From COE1 sp949066965 (GTDB lineage: Bacteria; Bacillota; Clostridia; Lachnospirales; Lachnospiraceae), in assembly GCA_949066965.1 (NCBI GenBank), contig CARTDA010000005.1, forward strand, positions 124,001 to 188,000: DNA of 64,000 bases, written 5' to 3'. Below the pieces are notes generated by a model. The model was given only the letters and a program-made list of their open reading frames with translations, did no database searches and had not been told where the DNA came from. Below are positions 35,137-43,927 of this stretch, one piece after another. Numbering within the stretch: the stretch's first letter is position 1; every line of letters begins with the position of its first letter. The position numbers and the translations under genes were made by a program.

Positions 35137-35625
35137 ATGCCATATATTATGACAATTGTGTCACTTTTTGCAGGGGACGGCATCATTAAGCATTTTGTGG
35201 AAAAAGGCGAAGGTGCGGGCGGCAGATTGCAGTTAAGTGAAAAAATAGTCATAAAAAAATACCATAACAAGGGCGCCATGCTGAATATAGGAGAGAAGCA
35301 CCATCGCTTTGTCGCACTGCTCTCGCTCGTGTTCAGTGCCTTTGTGACAGGAATGTTTGTCGTGACGCTCGGCATGAAAGGCAGGGTGCTGTTAAATACA
35401 GGTCTTGCCCTGATACTCGGGGGAGCCTACAGCAATACATACGACCGCCTGAAAAGAAAATACGTGGTCGATTATTTTTCTTTTCATATAGACACAGGAA
35501 AGTGCAGGCTCCGGATATGGAAAAGGCTTGTGGACAGGCTGAACACCATTGTGTTTAACCTCGCTGACTTTGGAATCATAATTGGCTCCATGTTGTTCGT
35601 GATAAGCGGGCTGGATAAAAATTGA
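35137..35625 (+). CDS. Signal peptidase II (LspA)-like membrane protein
   Basis: This 162-residue protein has the LspA motif order: DGIIKHFV (D..xK), KKYHNKGAMLNIG (N-x-GaaF-like), the catalytic Asp in GGAYSNTYDRLKRKYVVDYFSF and the second catalytic Asp in FNLADFGIIIGS. LspA removes signal peptides from prolipoproteins after lipidation. The start is ATG 35137 with a GGTGTGGGG ribosome site; the in-frame upstream frame has no good start. Whether this is the main LspA of the cell or a paralogue dedicated to the adjacent lipoprotein cannot be told here. Confidence 0.82.
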   Translation: MPYIMTIVSLFAGDGIIKHFVEKGEGAGGRLQLSEKIVIKKYHNKGAMLNIGEKHHRFVALLSLVFSAFVTGMFVVTLGMKGRVLLNTGLALILGGAYSNTYDRLKRKYVVDYFSFHIDTGKCRLRIWKRLVDRLNTIVFNLADFGIIIGSMLFVISGLDKN

Positions 35626-35660
35626 ACCGGACAGGAATCGTCTGTCCGGTTTAATTTTTT
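35625..35660. terminator. Terminator between lspA-like gene and carbamate kinase homologue
   Basis: AACCGGACAG/CTGTCCGGTT forms a perfect 10-bp stem, followed by a T-rich tract on the plus strand; it may serve both converging genes. Confidence 0.85.
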
Positions 35661-36592
35661 TAAGCGGTAATAACAGTCCCCACTTTTTCGTTGACTGCGT
35701 CTGCCGTTTTGGTGAGGGACGTGATGACAACCCTGCCGGAGGGAACGGCTTCGAGATAGGAGATTGCAGCCATAATTTTCGGAAGCATGTCCGTCTCGCC
35801 GAACTGCCCGTCCGCAATATACTTTTTGGCATCGGCGACAGTCATTGTTTTTAAGGGCTGCTCGCTGTCTTTTCCAAAGTCCAGGTACACATAATCGACG
35901 CTTGTCAAAATCAGCAGCTCGTCCGCCTTTAAGTCGGATGCAAGCCGGCCTGCGATACTGTCCTTTTCGATTACGGCGGAGGCGCCTTTTAACACATGCT
36001 GCTGCTCAATGACGGGAATACCGCCGCCGCCGCATGCGATGACTATCTGGTCGGCATCAGAGAGCGCCTTGATTGCCTCGATTTCAACAATGTCAATCGG
36101 CTGTGGCGCGGCAACAATCCTGCGGTAGCCGTTTTCTTGCTGTGTCACGTAGTTTCCCTTATTCACCTCGATGTCGGCGTCCTCCTTGGACATATATCTT
36201 CCAATAGCCTTTTTGGGTTCATAAAATGCCTCGTCATATGGGTCGACAGTCACCTGTGTCAGAATCGTGCTGACCGGTTTTGAGATGCCGCGGCTTAAAA
36301 GCTCGGATTTGAGGGAGTTCTGGATATCATAGCCCACATATCCCTGGCTCATCGCAGAACACACGCACATGGGCGCGGGCGTATAATCCGGATAAATCCG
36401 GCGCAGCTCGGTCATTGCCTTGTGAATCATGCTCACCTGGTGTCCATTGCTATGCGTGATTGTCAGCTGGTAATCAGCCTCCACTAAGTCCGCGAGAGCC
36501 TTTGCAGTTTTCCTGACGGCATCAAGCTGTTTGAGGATTGTGGAGCCCAGCGCATCATGTCCCAGCGCGACGACGACTTTCTTTTTGCTCAT
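35660..36592 (-). CDS. Carbamate kinase-like protein with altered substrate loops
   Basis: This 310-residue amino-acid-kinase-fold protein resembles carbamate kinase (ArcC) across its length, including ACGGGGIPVI and ILTSVDYVYLDFG. However, hallmark loops differ. The usual GGNAL reads GHDAL, the usual HGNGPQVG reads HSNGHQVS, and the usual GSMGPK near the C-terminus reads ETDMLPK. Carbamate kinases make ATP from carbamoyl phosphate. The changed loops contact phosphate or carbamate in the family, so altered substrate is plausible (inference). No arcA, arcB or transporter gene lies nearby. The start is ATG 36592 with a GGAGG ribosome site. Confidence 0.78.
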   Translation of the reverse strand: MSKKKVVVALGHDALGSTILKQLDAVRKTAKALADLVEADYQLTITHSNGHQVSMIHKAMTELRRIYPDYTPAPMCVCSAMSQGYVGYDIQNSLKSELLSRGISKPVSTILTQVTVDPYDEAFYEPKKAIGRYMSKEDADIEVNKGNYVTQQENGYRRIVAAPQPIDIVEIEAIKALSDADQIVIACGGGGIPVIEQQHVLKGASAVIEKDSIAGRLASDLKADELLILTSVDYVYLDFGKDSEQPLKTMTVADAKKYIADGQFGETDMLPKIMAAISYLEAVPSGRVVITSLTKTADAVNEKVGTVITA

Positions 36593-36798
36593 ATATAAAA
36601 ACCTCCTGAAAAATTATTCTGATATTCTGATAGTTTCCTGCCCATTTATACTGAGCGGTCAGTATTTTCAAGCATGCTCTAGTATAAGTATAGCAAATTG
36701 CAGGTGGAATGTACACTGAAAAATGGATTTTTACGCATTACCGGAGCGGGTGACAGGAACAAAACGGCATTTTGTTTTGCGCGTTACATAATATTGCA

Positions 36799-36827
36799 TT
36801 GACAGTGTTTTTTTAGGGTGTTATCAT
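36799..36827 (+). promoter_or_regulatory. Promoter of the HTH-kinase gene
   Basis: TTGACA (36799-36804), a 17-base spacer and TATCAT (36822-36827) are followed by a leader of about 55 bases. The rest of 36593-36890 is plain AT-rich intergenic sequence. Confidence 0.75.
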
Positions 36828-36890
36828 TAAAAAAATAGCAAATAATGGCACTTTCTATAGATTTTAGTAGATAGAGAAAAGGAGTTTATA

Positions 36891-37979
36891 ATGACAAACA
36901 GAGAGGCACAGATATTTCAGTGGATAACGGAGAACCCGATGATCTCACAGGAGGAGCTCGCAGCAAAGGCAGGGATAGCCCGTTCTTCAGCAGCAGTCCA
37001 TATCTCTAATCTGATGAAAAAAGGGTATATTCTTGGAAAGGGATACGTGACAAACGGACCAAGCTACTGTACCGTCGTCGGGGGCGCCAATATTGATATT
37101 GGAGGAATACCGGAGGATGCGCTGGTTGAGGAGGATTCCAACGCCGGCAGGACAATTCGCTCCCTTGGCGGCGTCGGGAGGAATATTGCCCACAACCTAA
37201 GGCTGCTCGGTGTTGATGTAAAATTCATTACAGCCATCGGCGGTGACACCAATGCGCGCAGGATTATTGAGAGCTGCGAGGATTTGGGGATTGACATTAC
37301 AGATTCCTTAAAGACTGCCAGGGGGGACACTTCGACGTACCTGTATATAACGGATGAGAGGGGAAATATGAAGCTTGCAGTGTCCGATACCGGTATCTAT
37401 GAGAACCTGACTGCAAAATATATTGCATCCAAGATGGAGCAGATGAACAGGGCGCGGCTGGTTGTGCTTGATACCAATATACCGGCACAGACAATCGAAC
37501 ATATTTGTACAAACTGCAAAGCGCCTGTCTTTGCATCTTCGGTGTCAACAAAAAAGGCAGAGAAGCTACTTCCGGTTCTGGATAAGCTTACTACAGTGGT
37601 AGCAAACAGGGCGGAGGCAGAGGTACTCAGTGGTGGTGTACATATTACAGACAAGGATTCCCTCGAGCGCGTGGCGGATATTATTCTGGAAAGCGGCGTG
37701 AAAAATGTTTTTATCGTAGTGGAAAACAAAGGTGTATACTATGCATGTAATGACGAACAGTTGATGATGAATGGCACAAACGGTGAAATTGCCAATTGGA
37801 ACGGTGCAAAGGATGCATTTATGGCAGGTGTGGTCTTTGGGTTTATGAAGCATCTGGGCGTCAGGCAGATGGCAAAAATCGGTCTGGCAGTACAGGGCAT
37901 GGCAGTGGAAAGCACGGAAGCGATTAACCCACAGCTATGTATTCCCGCAATAGCGGAAAGGGCAAAAATAGAGTTGTAA
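36891..37979 (+). CDS. PfkB-family kinase with N-terminal winged helix, pseudouridine kinase-like
   Basis: This 362-residue protein has an N-terminal winged helix (1-55: SQEELAAKAGIARSSAAVHISNLMKKGYI) fused to a PfkB carbohydrate kinase. The kinase part resembles PsuK/YeiC: VVGGANIDIGGIP near residue 63, GGVGRNIAHNLRLLG near 98, and the C-terminal motif NGAKDAFMAG near 300. There the usual GAGD reads GAKD, with the catalytic Asp kept. PsuK phosphorylates pseudouridine for cleavage by PsuG, but no psuG is adjacent. The HTH suggests a kinase that also regulates, or a sensor. Confidence 0.82.
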   Translation: MTNREAQIFQWITENPMISQEELAAKAGIARSSAAVHISNLMKKGYILGKGYVTNGPSYCTVVGGANIDIGGIPEDALVEEDSNAGRTIRSLGGVGRNIAHNLRLLGVDVKFITAIGGDTNARRIIESCEDLGIDITDSLKTARGDTSTYLYITDERGNMKLAVSDTGIYENLTAKYIASKMEQMNRARLVVLDTNIPAQTIEHICTNCKAPVFASSVSTKKAEKLLPVLDKLTTVVANRAEAEVLSGGVHITDKDSLERVADIILESGVKNVFIVVENKGVYYACNDEQLMMNGTNGEIANWNGAKDAFMAGVVFGFMKHLGVRQMAKIGLAVQGMAVESTEAINPQLCIPAIAERAKIEL

Positions 37980-37987
37980 ATATGCAT

Positions 37988-38019
37988 ATGGGCAGGGGAA
38001 AAGTTTTTCCCCTGCCCAT
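37988..38019. terminator. Bidirectional terminator between kinase and htrA
   Basis: A perfect 15-bp stem ATGGGCAGGGGAAAA/TTTTCCCCTGCCCAT has a two-base turn and T-rich flanks on both strands. Confidence 0.93.
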
Positions 38020-38038
38020 TTTGCAATATAATTGTATA

Positions 38039-39535
38039 TTAAGGGATAGACCAGAAGTAGTTAAATGGGTTGTAGGAGTCACTGTTGTCAGGCTGCCGCT
38101 TCTGCTGTGTCTCTGCGGTTTCGGCGTCATCCCCGAAAATTTCCTTGGTTCCAAGCGTGACCTGGAATGTTTTTTCGACATATCCGTCGGAACTCTGGAC
38201 CATGGCGATGACATCAACAGTCTCGCCAGCTTTGTAGTAAGTGAGCAGCGAAGCGAGCTCGTTTCTGTTCTTTACTGTCTGACCGTCGAATTTTGTGATG
38301 ATATTGCCCTTGACAAGACCTGCGTTGGCAGCAGGGGAATTGTCGTATACAATGTTAATGTAAATGCCGACAGGCATTCCGTACGTCTCGTAAATTTCAT
38401 TTGTCACGTCAATCGGATTGATGCCAAGATAACCGCGGTCTTCCTCCGCTACGACATCCCTTGTCTCTTTCAGCATAAGCTCCTCGATAATGGACTGCAC
38501 GTCGGATATGGGAATTGCATATCCCATGCCTTCAACAGAGCTGGAGGAAACCTTCACGGAATTGATACCGATTAATTCCCCATTCATGTTTAAGAGGGCT
38601 CCGCCCGAGTTCCCCGGATTGATGGCAGCATCTGTCTGGATTAGTTTGTTTGTGATTTCCCCGCCGTTGTCATCGGACACTGTCACATTTCGCCCAAGGG
38701 CACTGATAATGCCAGTGGTCACGGACTGGCCATAACCCAGCGCATTTCCGATGGCGACAACCTCCTGGCCGAGCGTAAGGTTTGAGGAATCACCTATCGT
38801 GGCAACCTTGATCTTGGAGCGCATCTCGTCGGTAATCTCGTCAAGGGAAACGGAGATGACGGCGAGATCCTTGTCTGCGACATAGCCTTTGATTTTTGCG
38901 CTTACCAGTGATGGATTGTCACTGTCCTCATCATAGCTGAATACCACGCTTAACTCGTTGCTTCCGGAAACAACATGATAATTCGTAACGATTAAAAGTT
39001 CTTTGTCGTTTTCTCCGATAATGATGCCGGAGCCGCTGCTCTCGGCGTCCTGCTGGTAAGTGCCGAACATGGTGCGCACCTCCGTTACGCCCTTGTTGGT
39101 AATGGAAACAACACTTGGCAGGCAGTTGTCAACAATTGCGGCTACTGTTGCCGAGCTGTCCGGATTCATGACGGCATTGGAAGCGGAAAGTGAGTTTGCC
39201 GTTGTTGAGAGCGGCGTTTTGCCTGAAGTGTTCAGGGAGCTCTGCATCTGCTGCACTTCAAGCTTTGCAGCCCGCAGGTCTTTTGCCGCAAAGGATGCCG
39301 GAATACTGAAAGCTGCGCCTGCCGACACGCCAAACACCAGCCCGAGACATGCGACAGAGACTGCCTTTTTTCCAAAACCGCCTGTCTTTTTTGCTTTTCT
39401 GGCGGGTGTGGCATCTATGGTCTGTCCGTAATTTCCGTTTGGAGCCCCGGCAGAATAATAATATTCCTGGTATACATGGCTTGAACTTCCCTGTGATTCC
39501 GGCTGCTGTGAATAGTTGTCGTTATTTTCGTACAT
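38039..39535 (-). CDS. HtrA/DegP-type membrane serine protease
   Basis: This 498-residue protein has a Tyr/Gln/Asn-rich cytoplasmic N-terminus (1-55), one membrane helix (about 58-82) and a trypsin-like protease domain with His187 (NYHVV), Asp223 (DKDLAVI) and Ser310 (GNSGGALL). A C-terminal PDZ domain lies at about 380-465 (GYLGINPIDV...NAGLVKGNIITKFDGQTV). HtrA proteases degrade misfolded envelope proteins. The ATG is preceded on the minus strand by AGGAGATAT. A possible promoter lies at 39597-39626 (TTGAAA and TATAAC), with low certainty. Confidence 0.94.
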   Translation of the reverse strand: MYENNDNYSQQPESQGSSSHVYQEYYYSAGAPNGNYGQTIDATPARKAKKTGGFGKKAVSVACLGLVFGVSAGAAFSIPASFAAKDLRAAKLEVQQMQSSLNTSGKTPLSTTANSLSASNAVMNPDSSATVAAIVDNCLPSVVSITNKGVTEVRTMFGTYQQDAESSGSGIIIGENDKELLIVTNYHVVSGSNELSVVFSYDEDSDNPSLVSAKIKGYVADKDLAVISVSLDEITDEMRSKIKVATIGDSSNLTLGQEVVAIGNALGYGQSVTTGIISALGRNVTVSDDNGGEITNKLIQTDAAINPGNSGGALLNMNGELIGINSVKVSSSSVEGMGYAIPISDVQSIIEELMLKETRDVVAEEDRGYLGINPIDVTNEIYETYGMPVGIYINIVYDNSPAANAGLVKGNIITKFDGQTVKNRNELASLLTYYKAGETVDVIAMVQSSDGYVEKTFQVTLGTKEIFGDDAETAETQQKRQPDNSDSYNPFNYFWSIP

Positions 39536-39674
39536 AATGGATATCTCCTTTCAAAAAACAATTTTTTATTTAAAAATGTTTTGTATCGCTGCTATGGTTA
39601 TAATATAAACTGAAATTGTGTTTCAAATGTTATCTAAGTGTGATAAATTTGTGAACACCAATATTTGAAAAAGG

Positions 39675-39703
39675 TGGATATTTTCAGGTCTGTGTGGTAC
39701 AAT
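39675..39703 (+). promoter_or_regulatory. Promoter of the sugar kinase gene
   Basis: TGGATA (39675-39680), 17 bases, and TACAAT (39698-39703) with an upstream TG (extended -10) precede the kinase start by about 80 bases. Confidence 0.5.
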
Positions 39704-39780
39704 AGATGCTGTAAGGGCTTACAGCCGGATACGGTATACAGAGAATCAATAAAAATTTATTTAATAGAGGAGTGGTGCGT

Positions 39781-40827
39781 ATGGATACAAAGAAAGAAAC
39801 ATTCAAGCGAAGGGGATTTGATTTGCTGGCACTCGGGGAGATCCTGCTTCGTCTCTCGCCTCCGGTAAATGAACGTCTGACCAGGGGGGATGCGTTCCAG
39901 AAACAGGCAGGCGGCGCGGAACTCAACGTTGTATCAGGCACATCGCTTCTGGGTCTGCGCACGGGCATCATATCAAGGGTTCCGGCAAATGACCTGGGAA
40001 GATACATACAAAACAGGGTCCGCTTCTGTGGTGTCAGCGATGATTATCTGGTATATGACAAGTCAAAGGACGCGAGGCTGGGCATATATTATTACGAGTA
40101 CGGGGCGCATCCGAGAAAGCCAAATGTAGTGTACGACAGGAAAAACACGGCGTTTACCCAGATATCAATAGATGATTTTCCGGAGGAGATGTTTACCTCG
40201 ACACGCTGCTTCCATACGACAGGCATCACGCTTGCACTGGGGCAGAAGACGAGGGAGACTGCCATTGAGATGATAAAACGTTTCAAGGAAGGCGGCACGC
40301 TGATATCCTTTGATGTGAATTTCAGGGGTAATTTATGGACAGGCGAGGAGGCAAAAGCGTGTATCGAGCAGATACTTCCATATGTAGATGTTTTTTTCTG
40401 CTCGGAGGAAACGGCAAGACTCACATTCAAAAAAGAAGGCACAGTGCAGGAAATGATGAAGAGCTTTACCAAGGATTATCATATCAGTGTCGTCGCCTCC
40501 ACACAGCGCATCGTCCATTCGCCAAAGATTCACTCATTTGGCTCCTGCATCTACGACGCGATTCACGACACCTATGTGCGGGAAAAGCCATACGAAAATA
40601 TTGATGTGGTGGACCGTATTGGCAGCGGCGACGCATATATATCAGGGGCGTTGTACGGACTGCTGTCCCACAATATGGACTGCACGAAAGCAATGGAGTA
40701 CGGAAATGCGACGGCGGCAGTCAAGAATACGATTCCTGGTGACTTGCCGTCCTCTGACTTAAAGGAAATTGACGGAATCATTCGGAATCACCAGTCTACA
40801 GGACCACAGCTTGAAATGAACAGATAA
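39781..40827 (+). CDS. PfkB-family sugar kinase, 2-keto-3-deoxygluconate kinase-like
   Basis: This 348-residue ribokinase-fold kinase has the N-terminal substrate segment LALGEILLRLSPPVNERL...QAGGAELNVVSGTSLLG, characteristic of KDG kinases. SFDVNFRGNLW is in the centre, and the ATP/anion motif VVDRIGSGDAYISGAL near residue 285 carries the catalytic Asp. The start is ATG 39781 behind GAGGAG. No KDG aldolase or uronate gene is adjacent, so the substrate remains tentative. Confidence 0.85.
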   Translation: MDTKKETFKRRGFDLLALGEILLRLSPPVNERLTRGDAFQKQAGGAELNVVSGTSLLGLRTGIISRVPANDLGRYIQNRVRFCGVSDDYLVYDKSKDARLGIYYYEYGAHPRKPNVVYDRKNTAFTQISIDDFPEEMFTSTRCFHTTGITLALGQKTRETAIEMIKRFKEGGTLISFDVNFRGNLWTGEEAKACIEQILPYVDVFFCSEETARLTFKKEGTVQEMMKSFTKDYHISVVASTQRIVHSPKIHSFGSCIYDAIHDTYVREKPYENIDVVDRIGSGDAYISGALYGLLSHNMDCTKAMEYGNATAAVKNTIPGDLPSSDLKEIDGIIRNHQSTGPQLEMNR

Positions 40828-40876
40828 TGATTTTTAATAGAAAGGGGGGATGGCGCAGTGAAGTGCGTTGTTTCCC

Positions 40877-41073
40877 TTTTTATGCACATGGACGCGGAAA
40901 GGAAACAGGCAGCTAAAGCTGCCCGCGTCCGGCGCACGGGCAGGAGAGAAGGTCATTCCCCTACTCGATTGCACAGCCCCATGCAGAGGAAAAATGCCGC
41001 TAAGGCGGCGCATGGGGCGCGCGGCGAGCAGGGGAAGATGAATCTCCGCTACTCGATTGCACAGATGTGGAAA
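40877..41073 (+). repeat. Modular hairpin repeat, complete tandem pair
   Basis: Unit one has the outer stem GGACGC/GCGTCC and the inner GCAGC/GCTGC. Unit two has the outer stem CCCATGC/GCATGGG and the inner GCCGC/GCGGC. Both carry the GGGGA-type second hairpin ending CTACTCGATTGCACA. The pair starts at CCCTTTTTATGCACA, a terminator-like T-tract. It gives the clearest view of the family. Confidence 0.85.
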
Positions 41074-41148
41074 GGGAATTGCCGGGGATTTGTATAAAAG
41101 TAACAAAAAGACAGCCCATTTTTTTCATATAGATTATGCGCTGGAATA

Positions 41149-41177
41149 TTGACTTATGGGATTGGCTTTGTTATGAT
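41149..41177 (+). promoter_or_regulatory. Promoter of the galactan locus
   Basis: TTGACT (41149-41154), a 17-base spacer and TATGAT (41172-41177) are present, with transcription expected to start near 41184, at the edge of the operator. Confidence 0.8.
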
Positions 41178-41186
41178 AAATACAGA

Positions 41187-41204
41187 TGCGCAAGCGGTTG
41201 CGCA
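41187..41204 (+). promoter_or_regulatory. LacI-family operator at the galactan promoter
   Basis: TGCGCAA-GCGG-TTGCGCA has 7-bp perfect arms and a central CG, the layout of LacI/PurR-type sites. It lies just after the expected transcription start, so a bound regulator would repress. The LacI-type gene at 43928 in the same locus is the obvious candidate. Confidence 0.75.
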
Positions 41205-41253
41205 AAGAACAAAATGTCAGGATATCCCAAAGGGAAGAAAGTGGAGAAATAGT

Positions 41254-42372
41254 ATGCTGGATTATATCAAAGGAATGGACATCTCATCATTGGACGAAAT
41301 TGAAAAGCTGGGCGCGAAGTATTATGACGACGGCAGGGAAGGGGATTTAATTGAAATCCTCAAACGCTACGACACCAGCTATATCCGCCTCAGACTCTGG
41401 AATGACCCAAAGTCACCGGAAGGAAAGCCATATGGCGCCGGAAACACGGACTATGAAACGACGCTGCGCATGGCAAAGCGCGTGAAAGCTGCGGGACTCG
41501 GATTTCTGCTTGATTTTCACTACAGCGATTTCTGGGCAGACCCCGGAAAGCAGCGCAAGCCAAAAGCGTGGGAGGGATATGATGCCAACCAGCTCGAGCA
41601 GGCAGTATATGACTTTACCAGGGAAAAGATGACAGGCTTTATCAGTGAAGGCGCTGTTCCTGACATGGTGCAGGTGGGCAATGAGCTTTCCAACGGACTG
41701 CTCTGGCCGGAGGGACAGGTGCCCAACTATGCCAATATCGCGCGCTTTGTCGGTGCGGGCATCCGGGCGGTGAAGGAGACCTGCCCGACTGCAAAGATTA
41801 TGATACACCTGGACAACGGCGGAAACAACGCGCTGTACAGGGAATGGTTTGACCAGTATATCAATGTCAACAAGGGTGAGGATTTTGATATTATCGGACT
41901 TTCCTACTACCCTTTCTGGCATGGTACACTTGGCGATTTGTCAAACAACATGAATGACATAGCGGTTCGTTTTGGAAAAGAGCTTGTCATCGCAGAGGTT
42001 TCCATGGGACATACGATGGAGGATTATGCCGCATATGAAAAGCTTGCGCCGGAGAAACGCAAGGGGATGGCGACAAGACCGGCACTCTGCGAAAAGGTAC
42101 CGTTCCCCATGACAAAGGACGGACAGTGTGAATTTATGAAAGCCTTTCTGGAGACGCTTGAGAAGGTTCCGGAAAACAAGGGCAGGGGATTCTTCTACTG
42201 GGAGGCAGGATGGCTTCCGGTGGAGGGCAGCGGCTGGGCAACGGACGAGGCGCTTGCGTATATCAAGGAGGCAGGACCGGGAGGAAACGAGTGGGCAAAC
42301 CAGGCGCTGTTTGACTATGACGGAAATGCACTTCCGGCACTACAGGTTATCAGGGACTATCAGCCAAAATAA
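41254..42372 (+). CDS. GH53 arabinogalactan endo-beta-1,4-galactanase
   Basis: This 372-residue GH53 clan GH-A barrel cleaves beta-1,4-galactan. The N-terminal KGMDISSLDEIEKLG, RLRLWNDP and LLDFHYSDFWADPGKQ are characteristic. The acid/base is Glu144 (VGNELSNG) and the nucleophile Glu248 (IAEVSMG). The start is ATG 41254 behind GTGGAGA; the frame continues upstream into the operator and is not coding there. There is no signal peptide, so it acts inside the cell on imported oligosaccharides. It is the first gene of the locus, controlled by the operator at 41187. Confidence 0.93.
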   Translation: MLDYIKGMDISSLDEIEKLGAKYYDDGREGDLIEILKRYDTSYIRLRLWNDPKSPEGKPYGAGNTDYETTLRMAKRVKAAGLGFLLDFHYSDFWADPGKQRKPKAWEGYDANQLEQAVYDFTREKMTGFISEGAVPDMVQVGNELSNGLLWPEGQVPNYANIARFVGAGIRAVKETCPTAKIMIHLDNGGNNALYREWFDQYINVNKGEDFDIIGLSYYPFWHGTLGDLSNNMNDIAVRFGKELVIAEVSMGHTMEDYAAYEKLAPEKRKGMATRPALCEKVPFPMTKDGQCEFMKAFLETLEKVPENKGRGFFYWEAGWLPVEGSGWATDEALAYIKEAGPGGNEWANQALFDYDGNALPALQVIRDYQPK

Positions 42373-42395
42373 TATAAGAAAGGGAGAATGGGACG

Positions 42396-43907
42396 ATGAT
42401 TACAGAGAATATAGCAGAGCTTGTAAACTATGGTATTGCAGCAGGGCTGGTCGATGAGGCGGACAAGGTCTACGTCACCAACACGCTGCTTGAGCTGTTC
42501 GGTCTGGATGAGTATGAGGAGCCGCAAAATCTGGCATCTATCACAGATGCGTCGGCATTTGACCTCGAAGGCCTGTTAAAACAGATGCTTGACTATGCGG
42601 TGGAAAAGGGAATGCTTCCGGATGACAGCGTTGTATACAGGGATTTGTTTGACACAAAAATCATGGGGATGCTTGTTCCGCGTCCTTCGGACGTAATTGG
42701 TGCATTTTGGAAGCTGTATGAGGAGAAAGGCGCAAAAGCGGCAACGGACTGGTACTATGCATTCAGCCAGAACACAGACTATATCAGGCGTTACCGCATT
42801 GCGCGTGACAAGAAATGGAAGGCGGATACAGAGTATGGCGAGATGGACATTACCATTAACCTTTCAAAGCCGGAGAAGGATCCCAAGGCAATCGCGGCTG
42901 CCAAGAATGCGAAACAGAGCGGATATCCCAAGTGCCAGCTCTGCATGGAAAATGAGGGGTATGCGGGACGCGTAAACCATCCGGCAAGACAGAACCACAG
43001 GATTATCCCTGTGACGATTCAGGGAAACAAGTGGGGATTCCAGTATTCGCCGTATGTTTATTACAATGAGCACTGCATCGTGTTTAACAGCCAGCACATT
43101 CCGATGAAGATTGAGCATGACACGTTTGTCAAGCTTTTCAATTTTGTGGAGCAGTTCCCGCACTATTTTGTGGGCTCCAATGCGGATTTGCCTATCGTGG
43201 GCGGTTCCATCCTGAGCCATGACCATTTCCAGGGCGGCAACTATGAGTTTGCGATGGCAAAGGCACCGGTCGAGAAGGCGTTTACGGTCAGGGGCTTTGA
43301 GGATATCAGCGCTGGTATTGTCAAGTGGCCGATGTCCGTTATCCGTCTTTCCCATAAGGATTACAACAGAATCATCGAGCTTGCGGATGTCATTCTTGCA
43401 AAATGGCGCGGGTATACGGATGAGGCAGCATTTATTTTTGCGGAGACGGATGGGGAACCACACAATACCATCACGCCGATTGCGAGAAAACGCGGTGACA
43501 AATATGAACTTGACCTGGTGCTCAGGAACAATATCACGACGGAGGAGCATCCGCTTGGCGTCTATCATCCGCACGCGGAGCTGCACCATATCAAGAAAGA
43601 AAATATCGGGCTGATTGAGGTGATGGGACTTGCGGTGCTCCCTTCCAGATTAAAGTCAGAGCTGGAACAGCTTGCCGGTGCGATTCTTGCGAAGGAGGAC
43701 ATCCGCAGGAATGAAGTGCTTGAAAAGCATGCGGACTGGGTAGACGCGTTTCTTCCCGCATATGACGACGTCAATCCGGACAATGTGATGGACATCATTC
43801 AGAAGGAAGTGGGTATCGTGTTTGGAAAGGTGCTTGAACACGCAGGTGTCTACAAGCGGGACGACGAGGGCAGGGCAGCATTCCGGCGCTTTATTGAATC
43901 CATCTGA
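42396..43907 (+). CDS. galT: UDP-glucose-hexose-1-phosphate uridylyltransferase (Firmicutes type)
   Basis: This 503-residue type 2 GalT is longer than the E. coli form. Segments include the N-terminal helical region, FQYSPYVYYNEHCIVFNSQHIPMKI, GSILSHDHFQGGNYEFAMAKAP with the active-site histidines, and GVYHPHAELHHIKKENIGLIEVMGLAVLP. It converts galactose-1-phosphate in the Leloir pathway. It follows the galactanase gene with a 23-base gap. galK and galE are not in the window. Confidence 0.95.
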   Translation: MITENIAELVNYGIAAGLVDEADKVYVTNTLLELFGLDEYEEPQNLASITDASAFDLEGLLKQMLDYAVEKGMLPDDSVVYRDLFDTKIMGMLVPRPSDVIGAFWKLYEEKGAKAATDWYYAFSQNTDYIRRYRIARDKKWKADTEYGEMDITINLSKPEKDPKAIAAAKNAKQSGYPKCQLCMENEGYAGRVNHPARQNHRIIPVTIQGNKWGFQYSPYVYYNEHCIVFNSQHIPMKIEHDTFVKLFNFVEQFPHYFVGSNADLPIVGGSILSHDHFQGGNYEFAMAKAPVEKAFTVRGFEDISAGIVKWPMSVIRLSHKDYNRIIELADVILAKWRGYTDEAAFIFAETDGEPHNTITPIARKRGDKYELDLVLRNNITTEEHPLGVYHPHAELHHIKKENIGLIEVMGLAVLPSRLKSELEQLAGAILAKEDIRRNEVLEKHADWVDAFLPAYDDVNPDNVMDIIQKEVGIVFGKVLEHAGVYKRDDEGRAAFRRFIESI

Positions 43908-43927
43908 TACACGTAAAGGGATGACAT

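Noticed and set aside
41149..41253. N-terminal extension of the GH53 enzyme
   Set aside because: It would start in the promoter -35 and cross the operator; the GH53 fold begins after ATG 41254, which has a ribosome site.
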